Assembly: GCF_041435215.1 (NCBI RefSeq)
Contig: NZ_CP108394.1
Span: 6,324,001-6,388,000 of the forward strand
Source: Streptomyces sp. NBC_01314
GTDB lineage: Bacteria; Actinomycetota; Actinomycetes; Streptomycetales; Streptomycetaceae
Reading direction: 5' to 3'
Length of the DNA stretch: 64,000 nucleotides
Shown: in pieces, positions 53,916 to 62,435 of the stretch
Numbering within the stretch: position 1 is the stretch's first letter
How the letters are laid out: each line of letters begins with the position of its first letter
Notes under the pieces: model-generated
The model's database searches: none
Told to the model about the DNA's origin: nothing
What the model saw: the letters and a program-made list of their open reading frames with translations, nothing else
Made by a program: the position numbers and the translations under genes

Positions 53916-54377
53916 CTACGCCAGACCGTAAGCGGAGCCGCATTGTTCCTTCGTGCCCTTTACGGCGCAGACCGTGACGGTGATGGGGGTTCCCTCCGTG
54001 ATGTTGCCGGTCTTCCATCCGGACAGGTACACCGCCGCGTGGCCTCGTGTGGTTGCCATGCGGTAGCCCTCCGCGCCGGACTGCGTTGCCGCCCAGGCTT
54101 CGATTCCCCAGCCGTCGCCCAGGATGTCCCGGGCCTGAAGGGCGTCCCCCGGGATGGGCGGCCTGACGGAGTTGTCGGGGTCGGCGTTCCAGTCCGCGAA
54201 GCCCGCGCGCGTGTGGTTGTTGTAGACCTCGATACTGTAGTCCTTGCCGTCCCTGTCCACGCTGAACGTGAAGTTCGGGTCGGCGGCCGAAGCGCTCCCG
54301 CCTCCCGTGAACACCGCCGTCGCGGCCAGGCCCGCCACGGCGAACGATGTACCCACGAACCGCTTGAAGTTACGCAT
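53916..54377 (-). CDS. small secreted protein of unknown function
   Basis: A 153-residue exported protein. The signal peptide is MRNFKRFVGTSFAVAGLAAT and AVFTGGGSASA; the mature part is beta-rich (FTFSVDRDGKDYSIEVYNNH, AVYLSGWKTGNI, TVTVCAVKGTKEQCG), with two cysteines that could form a disulfide. ATG at 54377 has GGAAGGG eight bases upstream. The frame ends in TAG, after which 30 further protein-like codons follow. Confidence 0.75.
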   Translation of the reverse strand: MRNFKRFVGTSFAVAGLAATAVFTGGGSASAADPNFTFSVDRDGKDYSIEVYNNHTRAGFADWNADPDNSVRPPIPGDALQARDILGDGWGIEAWAATQSGAEGYRMATTRGHAAVYLSGWKTGNITEGTPITVTVCAVKGTKEQCGSAYGLA

Positions 54378-54615
54378 TCTTCAGCCCTTCCGCATCACAT
54401 GATCAGATCAAGGCAAGAATGCAGAATCATCTCTCCGATGTCGTTGTCTGTCCGTGGGCAATCCAGTTGCCAATGCGTCCACCGCAGCTCTGCTGCCGGG
54501 CCGGTCGGCAACGAGTTCTAGTGCGGTGGAGATGCCGGCGCGGGTGGCGACGTCCAGAAGGGCCCGTCCGATCCGCACTGTCGGCGGCCAGTAGAAAAAG
54601 GTTCTGATCCACTTC

Positions 54616-55653
54616 TTGTGGTCCGGTGACGGGCAGTCACAGGCGGCTGGAAGGACAGCCGTTCGTGTGATTGAACCGCCCCGGGTGTACTGGCCCACGG
54701 TCGGCCTGCCGGTATCCACCGCCCGGCTGCTCGGCTCCTACGGTTCGGTGATGGAGGCGTGCGGGCTGACCGTGGCGCCGTCCCGGCTGCGGGTCCTCGC
54801 CGTCAAGGCGACCACTCGCCGGGAGGTCCGGCCGGTACCGCCTCGGCGGGGCATCATCCGGCCCACCTCGACCGGGCTGCGGCTTCGCCTCCGGCTCGCT
54901 CCGGGGCAGGAACCCGCCGATGTCGCTGCCTCGGCCGAGCGGCTGCGGCATGCCTGGGGCGTTCACGCCGTGTACGTCTCGACCGTCAAGCCGGGCGTGG
55001 TCGAACTGCGGCTCGTCGGCTTCGACGTGCTGCGAAACGTGCGGATGCCTCGCAAAGCCACCGCCGAACTCCTCAAGGTGCCTGTAGCACTGCGGGAGGA
55101 TGCGACTCCCTTCGTGCGCGACTACCGCACCATCCCACATCAGCTCACCCTCGGCGCAACGCTGTCGGGGAAGTCCATGTAGCTGCGGCACCTGATCACC
55201 GCCCTCGCCCGGCCGTCCGTCGCCCTGGTCGGTATCGACTGCAAGCGCGGTGTGGAGCTGGCACCGTTCGCCTCCCGGCTCTCGGCCCTCGCCACAGATC
55301 CCGACGAGGCGGCCGAGCTGCTGCCCGTGCTCATCAAGGAAATGGAGGACCGCTACGACCTGATCAAAGCCCGGCAGGGCATCGCGCCCGGTACCCCCGA
55401 CGAGGAGATCACCTCCGACATCTGGGGCCTGCCCGAGAGCCAACGCCCGGTGCCGATCGTGCTGTTCGTCGACGAGGTGGCGGAACTCTTCCTCGTCGCC
55501 ACGAAGAAGGACGAGGAACGGCGGGACGAGATGGTCACTCAGCTCATCCGCCTCGCCCAGCTCGGCCGCGCTGCCGGGATCTACCTGGAGGTCTGTGGGC
55601 AGCGCTTCGGCGCCGAGCTGGGCAAAGTAGATGTCGAAGGCCCCGGACCATGA
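54616..55653 (+). pseudogene. TraB/FtsK-like conjugative DNA translocase, nonsense and truncated
   Basis: A remnant of the AICE-type transfer ATPase that moves double-stranded DNA between mycelia. The reading frame has LRLRLRLAPGQEPADVAASA, RDYRTIPHQLTLGATLSGKS (Walker A), then a TAG at 55180 where the family has Tyr or Val. It continues in frame with RHLITALARPSVALVGIDCK, VPIVLFVDEVAELFLVATKK (Walker B) and GRAAGIYLEVCGQRFGAELGK. It stops about 25 bases before the terminator of the second tRNA-Arg fragment, so the last third is gone. The N-terminal membrane segments are also missing. It cannot work. Confidence 0.85.
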
Positions 55654-55668
55654 TCGGTCCGGGGCCTT
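55637..55668 (+). terminator. terminator preceding the second tRNA-Arg fragment
   Basis: The 13-base arms aaggccccggacc and ggtccggggcctt pair perfectly around a 6-base loop. It is a copy of the hairpin at 50452-50483. Confidence 0.75.
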
Positions 55669-55675
55669 TTGCCTG

Positions 55676-55719
55676 GTGCCCCGGCAGGATTCGAACCTGC
55701 GACACCCGCTTTAGGAGTT
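55676..55719 (-). other. tRNA-Arg(CCU) 3' half, att-type site 2
   Basis: The same 3' half as sites 1 and 3 with an intact T arm, but it has one C fewer in the acceptor strand, and homology to the other copies stops after ggagtt, not ggagttcgatc. It truncates the TraB remnant. The stretch to 55922 shows no gene. Confidence 0.85.
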
Positions 55720-55922
55720 TTCCCTGGGCGGGGCTGTGACCTGCGGAAACGTCGGGTGTAGGTGGCCTGGCCTGGGGATATGCCCCTCCGCAGTTCTCGC
55801 GCGTTCGCGGGGTTTCCCGTTCTGATGTGTGCTGAATCCGTTCTGGCCGGAGGCTGCTCGACAGCAGGACTTCCTGGAGCTGTTGACGAGCGGCAGGGCG
55901 TGCCGGGGTGTCCTCTCCCGGG

Positions 55923-57353
55923 TCAGGCGGCCGGCAGCTCCTCCGCGGGTAGTCGGCCTGCGCGGACCGCGTCGACCAGGGCTTGGTGGTCGCGCTCGTT
56001 CTGGTCGGCGTATGCCTCGGCGAATGTGGCGAGTGCTCGGTCGAAGGAGTCGCCGCTGCCGAGGTAAGCGGCGATCGCGATGCGGTCGCCGGACCGCGCG
56101 TGCGCACGGGCCAGGGTGACCCCGCACAGTTCGCCGAACACCTTCATGCCCTTCGGCCGCATCTTCTCCGGCTCGGCGATGCCCTTCCAGTCGCGCAGTT
56201 GGCGGACGTAGAAGTCGCGCTGTTTGCCGTCGATGCCGTCCACCCGTTCCCAGCCGAGGAGGATGTCGCTCGCGGCCTGCATCAGCCGCTGGCCCGCGAC
56301 GACCCGCTCGCCCTGGTTGGTGTACCGGCTCGTGCCGACATGTGCGGCGAGTACGGAGGTGTCGGCCTCCTTGGCCTGGAGGAAGAGCGGGTCCTGGCCG
56401 TCCCGGCCGAGCAGGAGGAAGATCCAGCATCGGGTGCCGACACTGCCGACGCCGACCACCTTGCGGGCGACGTCCGCCAGTCGGTAGTCCTCCAGAAGCG
56501 TGCGCCGGTCGGAAGCCAGAGTGCTGCCATACCGCTCGACGAGACCGCGGAACTGGCGCTCCAGCGCGCTGCGCTCGACGTCCGGCAGCAGGTCGCCGAC
56601 CGGGACGAGCAGCGGGGGATCCGCCGCGATCCTGGGCCCGCCGTCGACCGTCTCGGTGAGCTTGTCGAAAGCCTGGAGGGTGTCGCGGGTGCGGGCCTTC
56701 GCCATGGCACGGGCCAGGCTCTTCTGACCGCGCTTGTGGAGCCGGCCCGGGGCCAGGGCCTCAAGGATGTCCTGGTCGATCTTCGCGTACCAGACGTCGA
56801 GGTTGCCCGTGCCCGCGAAGCGGATCATCGCCTCGCGGTACGAACGGACCGTGGACCTCACGATGCGGGTGCGCTCGGCGTCGTTGAAGCCGTTCGCCCG
56901 GCCCGCGATGACGAGACTCGCCGAGAGCCGTTTGACGTCCCACTCCCAGGGGCCCGGCAGGGTCTCGTCGAAGTCGTTGATGTCGAACATCAGATCCCGC
57001 TCCGGCGAGGCGAGCAGACGGAAGTTCAGCATGTGCGCGTCCCCGCACAGCTGGGCCGCGATCCCCGAGACCGGGCTGTCGGCCAGGTCGGACGCCATGA
57101 TCGCGGCGGCGCCCCGGTAGAAGCGGAACGGGGCCTCCATCATCCGGCCGTAGCGGATCGGGACGAGTTCCTGCACCCGTGCCGCGGACTGCGCCTCCAG
57201 GATCGCCAGCGGGTCCGGTCGGTCGGGAGACGGGTTGTACACGGCGTGGCCCGACCGCGGCGAGCGGCGCCGCGCCTTCTTGCCGAGAGTCGCGCGTTCC
57301 TCGGGCGTGGTGTGGGGTGCCGCGCGCATGGCCGTGGTCGCGTTCTGGGACAT
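55923..57353 (-). CDS. DUF2252 family protein
   Basis: A 476-residue cytoplasmic protein. DUF2252 has a protein-kinase-like/aminoglycoside-phosphotransferase-like layout: FYRGAAAIMASDLADSP, CGDAHMLNFRLLASPERDLM (HxN-type loop) and FDINDFDETLPGPWEWDVKR (metal-binding DxD-like strand). Its substrate is unknown. ATG at 57353 has CAGGAGGG upstream. Codon use and length are ordinary, so this is intact cargo. A CMD-like gene lies 132 bases upstream on the same strand. Confidence 0.88.
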   Translation of the reverse strand: MSQNATTAMRAAPHTTPEERATLGKKARRRSPRSGHAVYNPSPDRPDPLAILEAQSAARVQELVPIRYGRMMEAPFRFYRGAAAIMASDLADSPVSGIAAQLCGDAHMLNFRLLASPERDLMFDINDFDETLPGPWEWDVKRLSASLVIAGRANGFNDAERTRIVRSTVRSYREAMIRFAGTGNLDVWYAKIDQDILEALAPGRLHKRGQKSLARAMAKARTRDTLQAFDKLTETVDGGPRIAADPPLLVPVGDLLPDVERSALERQFRGLVERYGSTLASDRRTLLEDYRLADVARKVVGVGSVGTRCWIFLLLGRDGQDPLFLQAKEADTSVLAAHVGTSRYTNQGERVVAGQRLMQAASDILLGWERVDGIDGKQRDFYVRQLRDWKGIAEPEKMRPKGMKVFGELCGVTLARAHARSGDRIAIAAYLGSGDSFDRALATFAEAYADQNERDHQALVDAVRAGRLPAEELPAA

Positions 57354-57485
57354 CGAAGGCCCTCCTGCCTGGTCCTGCGGCCGTCTGGACGCCCGGCACA
57401 GGGGACCTCGGGCCGAAGGACAGCTCTGCGTCCTTCTGCCCGATGCCGACCGTGCGGATCAACGAGGCTGAGTGATCGGCTGCTC

Positions 57486-57812
57486 TCAGCCCTGGGCGTC
57501 GATCTCGGCATCGGCGACGGCGATGGCGATACCGAGCGCCTTGGCGATGTTGCCCGCTGCTGTCATGACGCGGGCGGTGCCCACGGTGGGCGCGATGGCG
57601 ACCAGGACGTCCTGCAGCTGGTCGGCGGTGACGCCGGTCTTGAGAGCGGGGTCCATGTGGGCCGCGTAGGAGATGGGCGGGGCGTCCGAGGCGGCGAGTG
57701 CCGCGATGCGCGTGAGTATGAGCAGGTCCGGGGCCAACCCGCATCGCTCGATCGAGTCGACCGTCATGGCGGCGAGGGTGTCCAGGACTGGGGTGTCGGA
57801 TGCAGTGGACAT
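57486..57812 (-). CDS. carboxymuconolactone decarboxylase-like (AhpD-fold) protein
   Basis: A 108-residue helical protein: VDSIERCGLAPDLLILTRIA, ALAASDAPPISYAAHMDPAL, QDVLVAIAPTVGTARVMTAA. The fold is CMD, but the CxxC of AhpD-type peroxidases is absent, so a binding or lyase-like role is more likely than peroxidase. ATG at 57812 begins the conserved core; the frame to 57923 is rejected. It lies between the DUF2252 gene and the broken antiporter. Confidence 0.8.
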   Translation of the reverse strand: MSTASDTPVLDTLAAMTVDSIERCGLAPDLLILTRIAALAASDAPPISYAAHMDPALKTGVTADQLQDVLVAIAPTVGTARVMTAAGNIAKALGIAIAVADAEIDAQG

Positions 57813-58010
57813 GGCATATGCCCTCGCTCCTGGGTGTGTTTCCGCTGGTCGGGGGGCGAGACGGAAGAACGGATCCGCGGAAGTGGGGGATCCTCTCAAC
57901 CGTAGAACGCATCCGGGCCCCACGCATGGGGGGGGCTGATCGTCCGCTCCGACGGAGCCCGGCGCTCCGGCCGAGGGCGGCGGGCGGCGCCGGCCGAATC
58001 CCGCTCTTTC

Positions 58011-59319
58011 TCAGCGCAGGTGTCGCGAACCGCTGTGCTGTTTCCCGGAGCCTGCCGGCGCGTCCTGGGCCTCGCGCAGGTCGGTAGTGGTGGCCTTCGC
58101 GGCGTCGTACCAGTTCCCGTAGCGGTCGGCGAAGTACGGGGCAGACATGCCGTGCAGCAGAATGCTGAGGCCGATGGTGACCGCGATGACCCGCCCCAGC
58201 ATTGCGATCCCGGGCACGGTGTCCTCCACCAGGAGGAGTCCGAAGACCACGGAGGCCAGGCCGCGGGGTCCGAACCAGCCGATGTAGGCCACGGTGGGCA
58301 GCCGCATGCCGGTGCCGGCCAACGCGAGGGCCACCGGAAGCATCCTGACCACCGTCAGGCTGAGCACCGCGTACGTGATGATCCGCCGGCCGAGGTGCTC
58401 CAGTGTCGGGCCGAGCAGGAACGCGCCGAAGACCAGGAAGCTCAGGCTCCCCAGCAGCCCACCCACGTACTCGGCCAGGTCTGTGGGCCGCTCCTTGGCC
58501 GGCTCCCTGTCCGCCGGCTCGCCCTTGCGCGGTGCGACGCCGAACGCGAACCCGCCCATCCAGGTGGCGATGAAGCCGCTCCCGTCCAAGGCCGTCGCCA
58601 CGTCGTACGCGCAGAACGCCACCGCCAGGACGACGACCTGCTGCCATTCACCCGTCGCCCAGCCCCGGGCTCGCGACAGGATCAGCAGCCGTCCGCCGAG
58701 CCCGCCGGAGGCCAGGCCGATCACGGTGCCGACCACGAGTGCCCGCAGGAACACTCCGTCCGCGCCATCCTCGGAGGCGACGGTGCCGGGGATCGCGGCG
58801 AGGAACATGAGGAAGAACGGCAGCGCCAGGCCGTCGTTCAGGCCGCTCTCGACGCTGAGCCCGTGGCACACGAGGGCCGGGACACGGGGGCTGGAGCAGG
58901 CGGTCTTGCCGAGCGCCGCATCGGTGGGGGCGAGAACCGCCGAGCAGCGCGAACTCCCGGATAGTCAGGCCCGGAAGCAAGGGCCATGCCAGCGGCCACC
59001 CCGCTCCGATGCTCAACGGCAGGCCGATGGCCGGCAGCCGCAGGGGCAGGAAGCCGCCCGTGCGCAGGTCGCGTCGGCGTACCGTCATCGAGTCGGTGAA
59101 GAGCATCAGGGCCAGGGTGGCCTCGACCAACGTCAGCACCGGGCCTGCGTCATGGCCCAGGTCGAGAACGTCCAACCCGAGCGGCCCGATGAGCACACCG
59201 AAGCCGGTGAACACCATCGGAGCCGACACCGGTGTCGAGGCCAGGCGGCGCGAGAACAGCCCATAGCCGGCGGTGACGGCCGCAACCGCGGCTCCGGTCC
59301 ATGCGCTGCCACCACTCAT
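58011..59319 (-). pseudogene. Na+/H+ (cation:proton) antiporter, frameshifted
   Basis: A CPA-type antiporter split into two frames. From ATG 59319 the first frame gives GYGLFSRRLASTPVSAPMVF and TGFGVLIGPLG up to REFALLG. Near 58940-58950 a 2-base loss (or 1-base gain) moves the frame; the second frame continues AVLAPTDAALGKTACSS and CHGLSVESGLNDGLALPFFL, then the rest of the membrane domain to VIAVTIGLSILLHGMSA. The ND motif and TD motif are both present, so the gene was functional until recently. A sequencing error is possible. Confidence 0.85.
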
Positions 59320-59695
59320 GACGTCCCGCTCTTCCTGTCGCAACGCCCGTAGCCGTCCGTGGCTGCCACGGTTTCGCCCTCGTCCGTGTGCAGGGCCTCT
59401 GTGACGAGACGGATCGGGAACGGCAGGAACGCCACCACGAGCAGGAAGAGCAAGTTGAGACTCAGGAAGTTCGGATCGGCTCGTGTGAGCCGGCCGGTCA
59501 TCGACGTGTGGAGGAGCCACGCTCCGCCGATCGTCAGGAAGCTGACTAGGTAGCCCAGGTAGCCGGGCCAGGCGTGAAGTACCTGTTCCAGTGGTGTGCC
59601 CGGTGAAGCACTGCGAGTTCCAGTACGAGCAGCGTCGCGGCGATCGAGAACACGCCGTCGCTGACTGCCGCCAGTCGGTCGGTATCGAGGGATCG
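59316..59695 (-). pseudogene. TMEM175-family potassium channel-like gene, frameshifted and truncated
   Basis: One frame encodes DTDRLAAVSDGVFSIAATLL and VLELAV (the FSxxD-type TM1 signature of TMEM175). A frameshift near 59605 leads into GTPLEQVLHAWPGYLGYLVS, FLTIGGAWLLHTSMTGRLTR and NLLFLLVVAFLPFPIRLVTE. The end then switches to an unrelated tail (YGRCDRKSGTS), and its TGA overlaps the antiporter ATG. The second half of the channel is lost. Confidence 0.75.
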
Positions 59696-59734
59696 GCGCC
59701 CACGTGACTTGTCTGCGTCGCCAGGCACGGAGCT

Positions 59735-59962
59735 GAAGGCTTCGTAGCCGGTGCGGCCCGCCCCCGCGCTGGAGCGGGCGATGATGAAGCGGACGCCGAC
59801 GTCACGGGCGAACGGGAGCATTTCCGTGAGTCCCGACAGCGGGTTTCCGCTCGACGTGGACACCAGGTCGTAGTCGTCGATGATCACGAACACCGTGGGG
59901 CCGCGCCACCAACTACGAACGAGGTCTACGTCGTGGGGCGTTCCGGCTTTTCGCCCGGTCAT
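59735..59962 (-). pseudogene. EccC (type VII secretion ATPase) fragment
   Basis: About 75 residues of the last ATPase module of an EccC/FtsK-like protein: RSWWRGPTVFVIIDDYDLVS (Walker B), NPLSGLTEMLPFARDVGVRF, IIARSSAGAGRTGYEAF. The Walker A and everything else are absent. It is fused in frame with the TMEM175 remnant, so the open frame at 59546-59989 is a chimera of two unrelated gene ends. Confidence 0.75.
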
Positions 59963-60033
59963 GAGGATGTCTAATCCCGCGCATGACACCAGAATGGGTG
60001 TTATCTACTCTTTCTGTCGGATCGGAGACCCCT

Positions 60034-60402
60034 ATGAAGGACCTCAAGTTTGAGCAGAAGCGCTCACTGTCACGCCTTGAGGCGGCTGACCAGCTCACGG
60101 CACTCGCAGCCGCGCTGAGGGAAGGCGGGGATGCCGAACTGGAACTCAGCCCCGGAACGCTGAGCCTGCGGATTCCCGACGACCTTCGCGGCGAGATAGA
60201 GGTCGAGATCGGTGACGGGGAGATCGAGCTGGAGATCGAGTTCAAGTGGCCGACCGCGCCGACTCGGAAAGCGCCATCGTGGACGGTCGCAGGCACCGAG
60301 AAGGCCACGGGGCGGAAGAACGTGCCCGCCAAGCCCGGTCGGAGCAGCACGGGCACGGGCCGGAGCAAGAGCGCGAAGCGGTCCGCTACGAAAACGCCCT
60401 GA
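60034..60402 (+). CDS. amphi-Trp domain protein
   Basis: A 122-residue protein. KFEQKRSLSRLEAADQLTAL, AAALREGGDAELELSPGTLS and EIEVEIGDGEIELEIEFKWP make the amphi-Trp strand-helix-strand domain. A basic Lys/Arg/Ser tail follows (RKAPSWTVAGTEKATGRKNV onward), which could bind nucleic acid or membranes. ATG at 60034 has GGAG upstream. Function unknown. Confidence 0.82.
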   Translation: MKDLKFEQKRSLSRLEAADQLTALAAALREGGDAELELSPGTLSLRIPDDLRGEIEVEIGDGEIELEIEFKWPTAPTRKAPSWTVAGTEKATGRKNVPAKPGRSSTGTGRSKSAKRSATKTP

Positions 60403-60639
60403 CTCGTGCCGGGGACCTCGGGCTGACCGCCACGCCCTCTCTGCCTCGATGGACGACGCTTCCTCAGCTCAGCGCCAGGTTCCGTAGCCGCCGCCAGCCC
60501 ATGGGGGCTTTCGTCCGGGGCACGCCAGGGCGGTGGCGTGGTACCCGTACGTGCAGGGCCCGGGGTCGGATCGTGCATCGTACGGGTGTTGGCAAGGTCA
60601 GTGCCTCACCGTCGACCCCTGCTTCGATCTCGGGCTCGT

Positions 60640-60884
60640 CCGCATCGACCGGGCTCACCGACGTGACCCCGCACGACCTTCGGGCCTCACATGGGACGTG
60701 GGTCGCCGACCGCTACGGCGTCATGACCGCCGCTCACCGACTTGGCCACTCGAACGCGAGTGTGACAACCCGGCACTACGCCCGGCCGGTCGCCGGTCGT
60801 GATGATCAGGTGGCAGAAGCGGCCGATGCATGGCTTGGAGGGCAAGAAGGGGTCGGCTCTCCCGAAGTCCATAAACCCCTCTGA
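60640..60884 (+). pseudogene. tyrosine integrase, C-terminal fragment
   Basis: The last 80 or so residues of a phage/AICE integrase: DVTPHDLRASHGTWVADRYG (second Arg), AAHRLGHSNASVTTRHYARP (His and the nucleophilic Tyr in RHY). The first Arg and the whole N-terminal and core domain are missing; upstream sequence in frame is not integrase-like. It is 630 bases from the tRNA-Ser fragment, near the usual position of an integrase beside its att site. Confidence 0.8.
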
Positions 60885-60901
60885 GGCACCCTGCACTTGT
60901 G

Positions 60902-60933
60902 ACGCCCCTGGCCAGAAGCACGGTCAGGGGCGT
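60902..60933 (+). terminator. hairpin after the integrase fragment
   Basis: The 9-base arms acgcccctg and caggggcgt pair perfectly, 17 bases after the integrase frame ends. Confidence 0.55.
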
Positions 60934-61000
60934 TGTGCTGTGCCGCAGTGTCCGATTCACGTCTATGCGCTGTGCATATGCACCGATACTCTGCGTGCTC

Positions 61001-61390
61001 ATGGGGAAAGTGGTGCGTCTGTACTGGGGATACATGGTGGCTGCTGCCTTGGTCGTTGCCTGGAGCCAGCAATGGTCCTTGCCTGTGATCGTGGCTCTGT
61101 CACTCGGCGTCTCGACCTATGCCGCCTTCCAGGTGCCGGTCTGGTGTGGAGCGGTTAACCGAGACGGGCAGACCTACTGCCGCAACAACGCTTATGGCGT
61201 GTTGATGGGGTGCTCGAAACGTCAGCACAGGTGGCAGAAGCTCAAGATGATCGTTCTGCGCAGCAAGGTCGGGAACGTGAGTCGCTCCGTGTTTCCAACG
61301 GCCAAAGAGAAGTTCAATGGCGCTCTCGCCGTAGGAGGGCTGCTGTCGGCTGTCGCCGCCGTGATCGTTCCCGCTGTGACTGGCGGCTGA
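61001..61390 (+). CDS. small membrane protein with cysteine pairs
   Basis: A 129-residue protein with two N-terminal hydrophobic segments (YWGYMVAAALVVAWS, LPVIVALSLGVSTYAAF) and one C-terminal (ALAVGGLLSAVAAVIVPAVT). The loop between has VWCGAVNRDGQTYCRNNAYG and GCSKRQHRWQKL, a Cys/His pattern common in small actinobacterial mobile-element proteins. Function unknown. The start at 61001 lacks a good ribosome binding site. Confidence 0.6.
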   Translation: MGKVVRLYWGYMVAAALVVAWSQQWSLPVIVALSLGVSTYAAFQVPVWCGAVNRDGQTYCRNNAYGVLMGCSKRQHRWQKLKMIVLRSKVGNVSRSVFPTAKEKFNGALAVGGLLSAVAAVIVPAVTGG

Positions 61391-61513
61391 GCGGGCACGA
61401 CCGAGCGCCTAGGGCACGTAGCGGGCACGACGAAGATGAGGACGGCTCCGCCGGGGCGCTCATATCCGTCTGACCTGCGGCGGAGGGACAGACGTCCATG
61501 ATCGCCGAAAGAT

Positions 61514-61570
61514 CTTGAAAACCGTCGTGGCAGCAATGTCACCGTGGGTTCCAATCCCACACCCACCGCA
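61514..61570 (+). other. tRNA-Ser(UGA) 3' half, att-type site
   Basis: The plus strand reads the anticodon loop cttgaaa (UGA), 3' anticodon stem, a long class II variable arm, the T arm gtggg-ttccaat-cccac and the acceptor 3' strand ending acccaccgca. The 5' half is missing. This marks the attachment site of a second, different element. A strong terminator follows immediately. Confidence 0.8.
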
Positions 61571-61573
61571 GAT

Positions 61574-61612
61574 GAACGGCTCCTGACCAGGTAAATCGGT
61601 CAGGAGCCGTTC
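61574..61612 (+). terminator. 15-bp hairpin after the tRNA-Ser fragment
   Basis: Arms gaacggctcctgacc and ggtcaggagccgttc pair perfectly with a 9-base loop. It is probably the native terminator of the tRNA-Ser gene, carried along with its 3' half. Confidence 0.75.
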
Positions 61613-61727
61613 TCGTGAGCGTGGTTCGCCGGCGACCGTGACTCCCCGCCGTTTCCCGACCGAACGGGCACGGGAGGGGCACGCAGTTACGCTGTCGAGC
61701 TGTCACACGGTGCGGAAGGGAGACAGG

Positions 61728-62123
61728 GTGAAGGTCCCTAGCGCCTTGATCGGCGCTCAAGTGGAGCGCACAGCCTTTGATCACCAAGTGCGGCTGAGCC
61801 TTGGCGCTCTCGACCCCGATGAGGGCTACCGGTTGGATGCCGAGTTGGTGCTGGAGACGCCGTTCCTGTTCCGGGATGCCGGTGGCGAATGGCATGAACT
61901 CGACCCCGGCACGGGTGTGAGCCTCGCCCCCGTTCTGGCCCTGTTCGGGCAGACACTCACGGGGGTCGATGTCCGCGAGCACGGTGCTTTGGTCATCGAC
62001 TTTCAAGACGGTGCCGGGCTCTGGATCGGCCCAGATCCACAATTCGAGTCCTGGCACCTGACCGGACACGGAGTAGCCCCGATCACGGTGGGCCCTGGTG
62101 GCGAGGATGACTGGGAGCTTTGA
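61728..62123 (+). CDS. DUF6188-like small protein
   Basis: A 131-residue beta-rich protein: ALIGAQVERTAFDHQVRLSL, FRDAGGEWHELDPGTG, VREHGALVIDFQDGAGLWIG, FESWHLTGHG. The pattern matches a family of small actinobacterial proteins (DUF6188) of unknown role, perhaps immunity-like. GTG at 61728 with GGGAGAC upstream is chosen over 61638. Confidence 0.7.
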   Translation: MKVPSALIGAQVERTAFDHQVRLSLGALDPDEGYRLDAELVLETPFLFRDAGGEWHELDPGTGVSLAPVLALFGQTLTGVDVREHGALVIDFQDGAGLWIGPDPQFESWHLTGHGVAPITVGPGGEDDWEL

Positions 62124-62240
62124 CGACCGCTGGGTGAGGTTACTCAGCAAGGTCGGTGGAACGGCTTTGGGCGGGAGCTGCCATGGGTCGAGTGATCATG
62201 GCCCCGTAAGCTTCTGGCGAGTCGGGCTGTCTGTGGATCT

Positions 62241-62287
62241 GCGACGAAGGGCCAGCCTGGGAGGAAACCCTCCTGAGCTGGCCCTTT
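62241..62287 (+). terminator. hairpin terminator, copy 2 of a repeated pair
   Basis: Nearly identical to 53543-53587 with one extra C in the loop. It sits five bases before the third tRNA-Arg fragment. Confidence 0.8.
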
Positions 62288-62291
62288 TGCT

Positions 62292-62341
62292 GTGCCCCCG
62301 GCAGGATTCGAACCTGCGACACCCGCTTTAGGAGTTCGATC
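62292..62341 (-). other. tRNA-Arg(CCU) 3' half, att-type site 3
   Basis: The best preserved of the three copies, matching site 1 over 50 bases (with one base removed and G/A changed). It is followed by gttgatgtca-type repeats (62418-62444), also found after site 1. Confidence 0.87.
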
Positions 62342-62435
62342 GCTCCTCGGTTCTATCGGGAAACCGCCCGTCCACACTGGCCGTGTCGGGCTGCCCAGGG
62401 GTGTTGGTGTCCGGCGCCGTTGATGTCACTCGTGG

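Larger units (their letters stand above)
50490..62341. mobile_element. tRNA-Arg accretion island built from decayed integrative elements
   Basis: Bounded by the first and third tRNA-Arg(CCU) 3' halves, with a second inside at 55676. It contains a TraB/FtsK remnant, an integrase remnant, a tRNA-Ser(UGA) 3' half, an EccC fragment and repeated terminators (53543-53587 and 62241-62287). Because each tRNA fragment is a 3' half on the minus strand, the intact tRNA gene is expected beyond the right end of the window. Boundaries are therefore minimal. The genes between are a mixture of cargo and debris. Confidence 0.6.

Noticed and set aside
54408..54719. Minus-strand frame with a protein-like stretch (ALLDVATRAGISTALELV)
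   Set aside because: It overlaps the start of the TraB remnant, has no ribosome binding site and no recognisable family.
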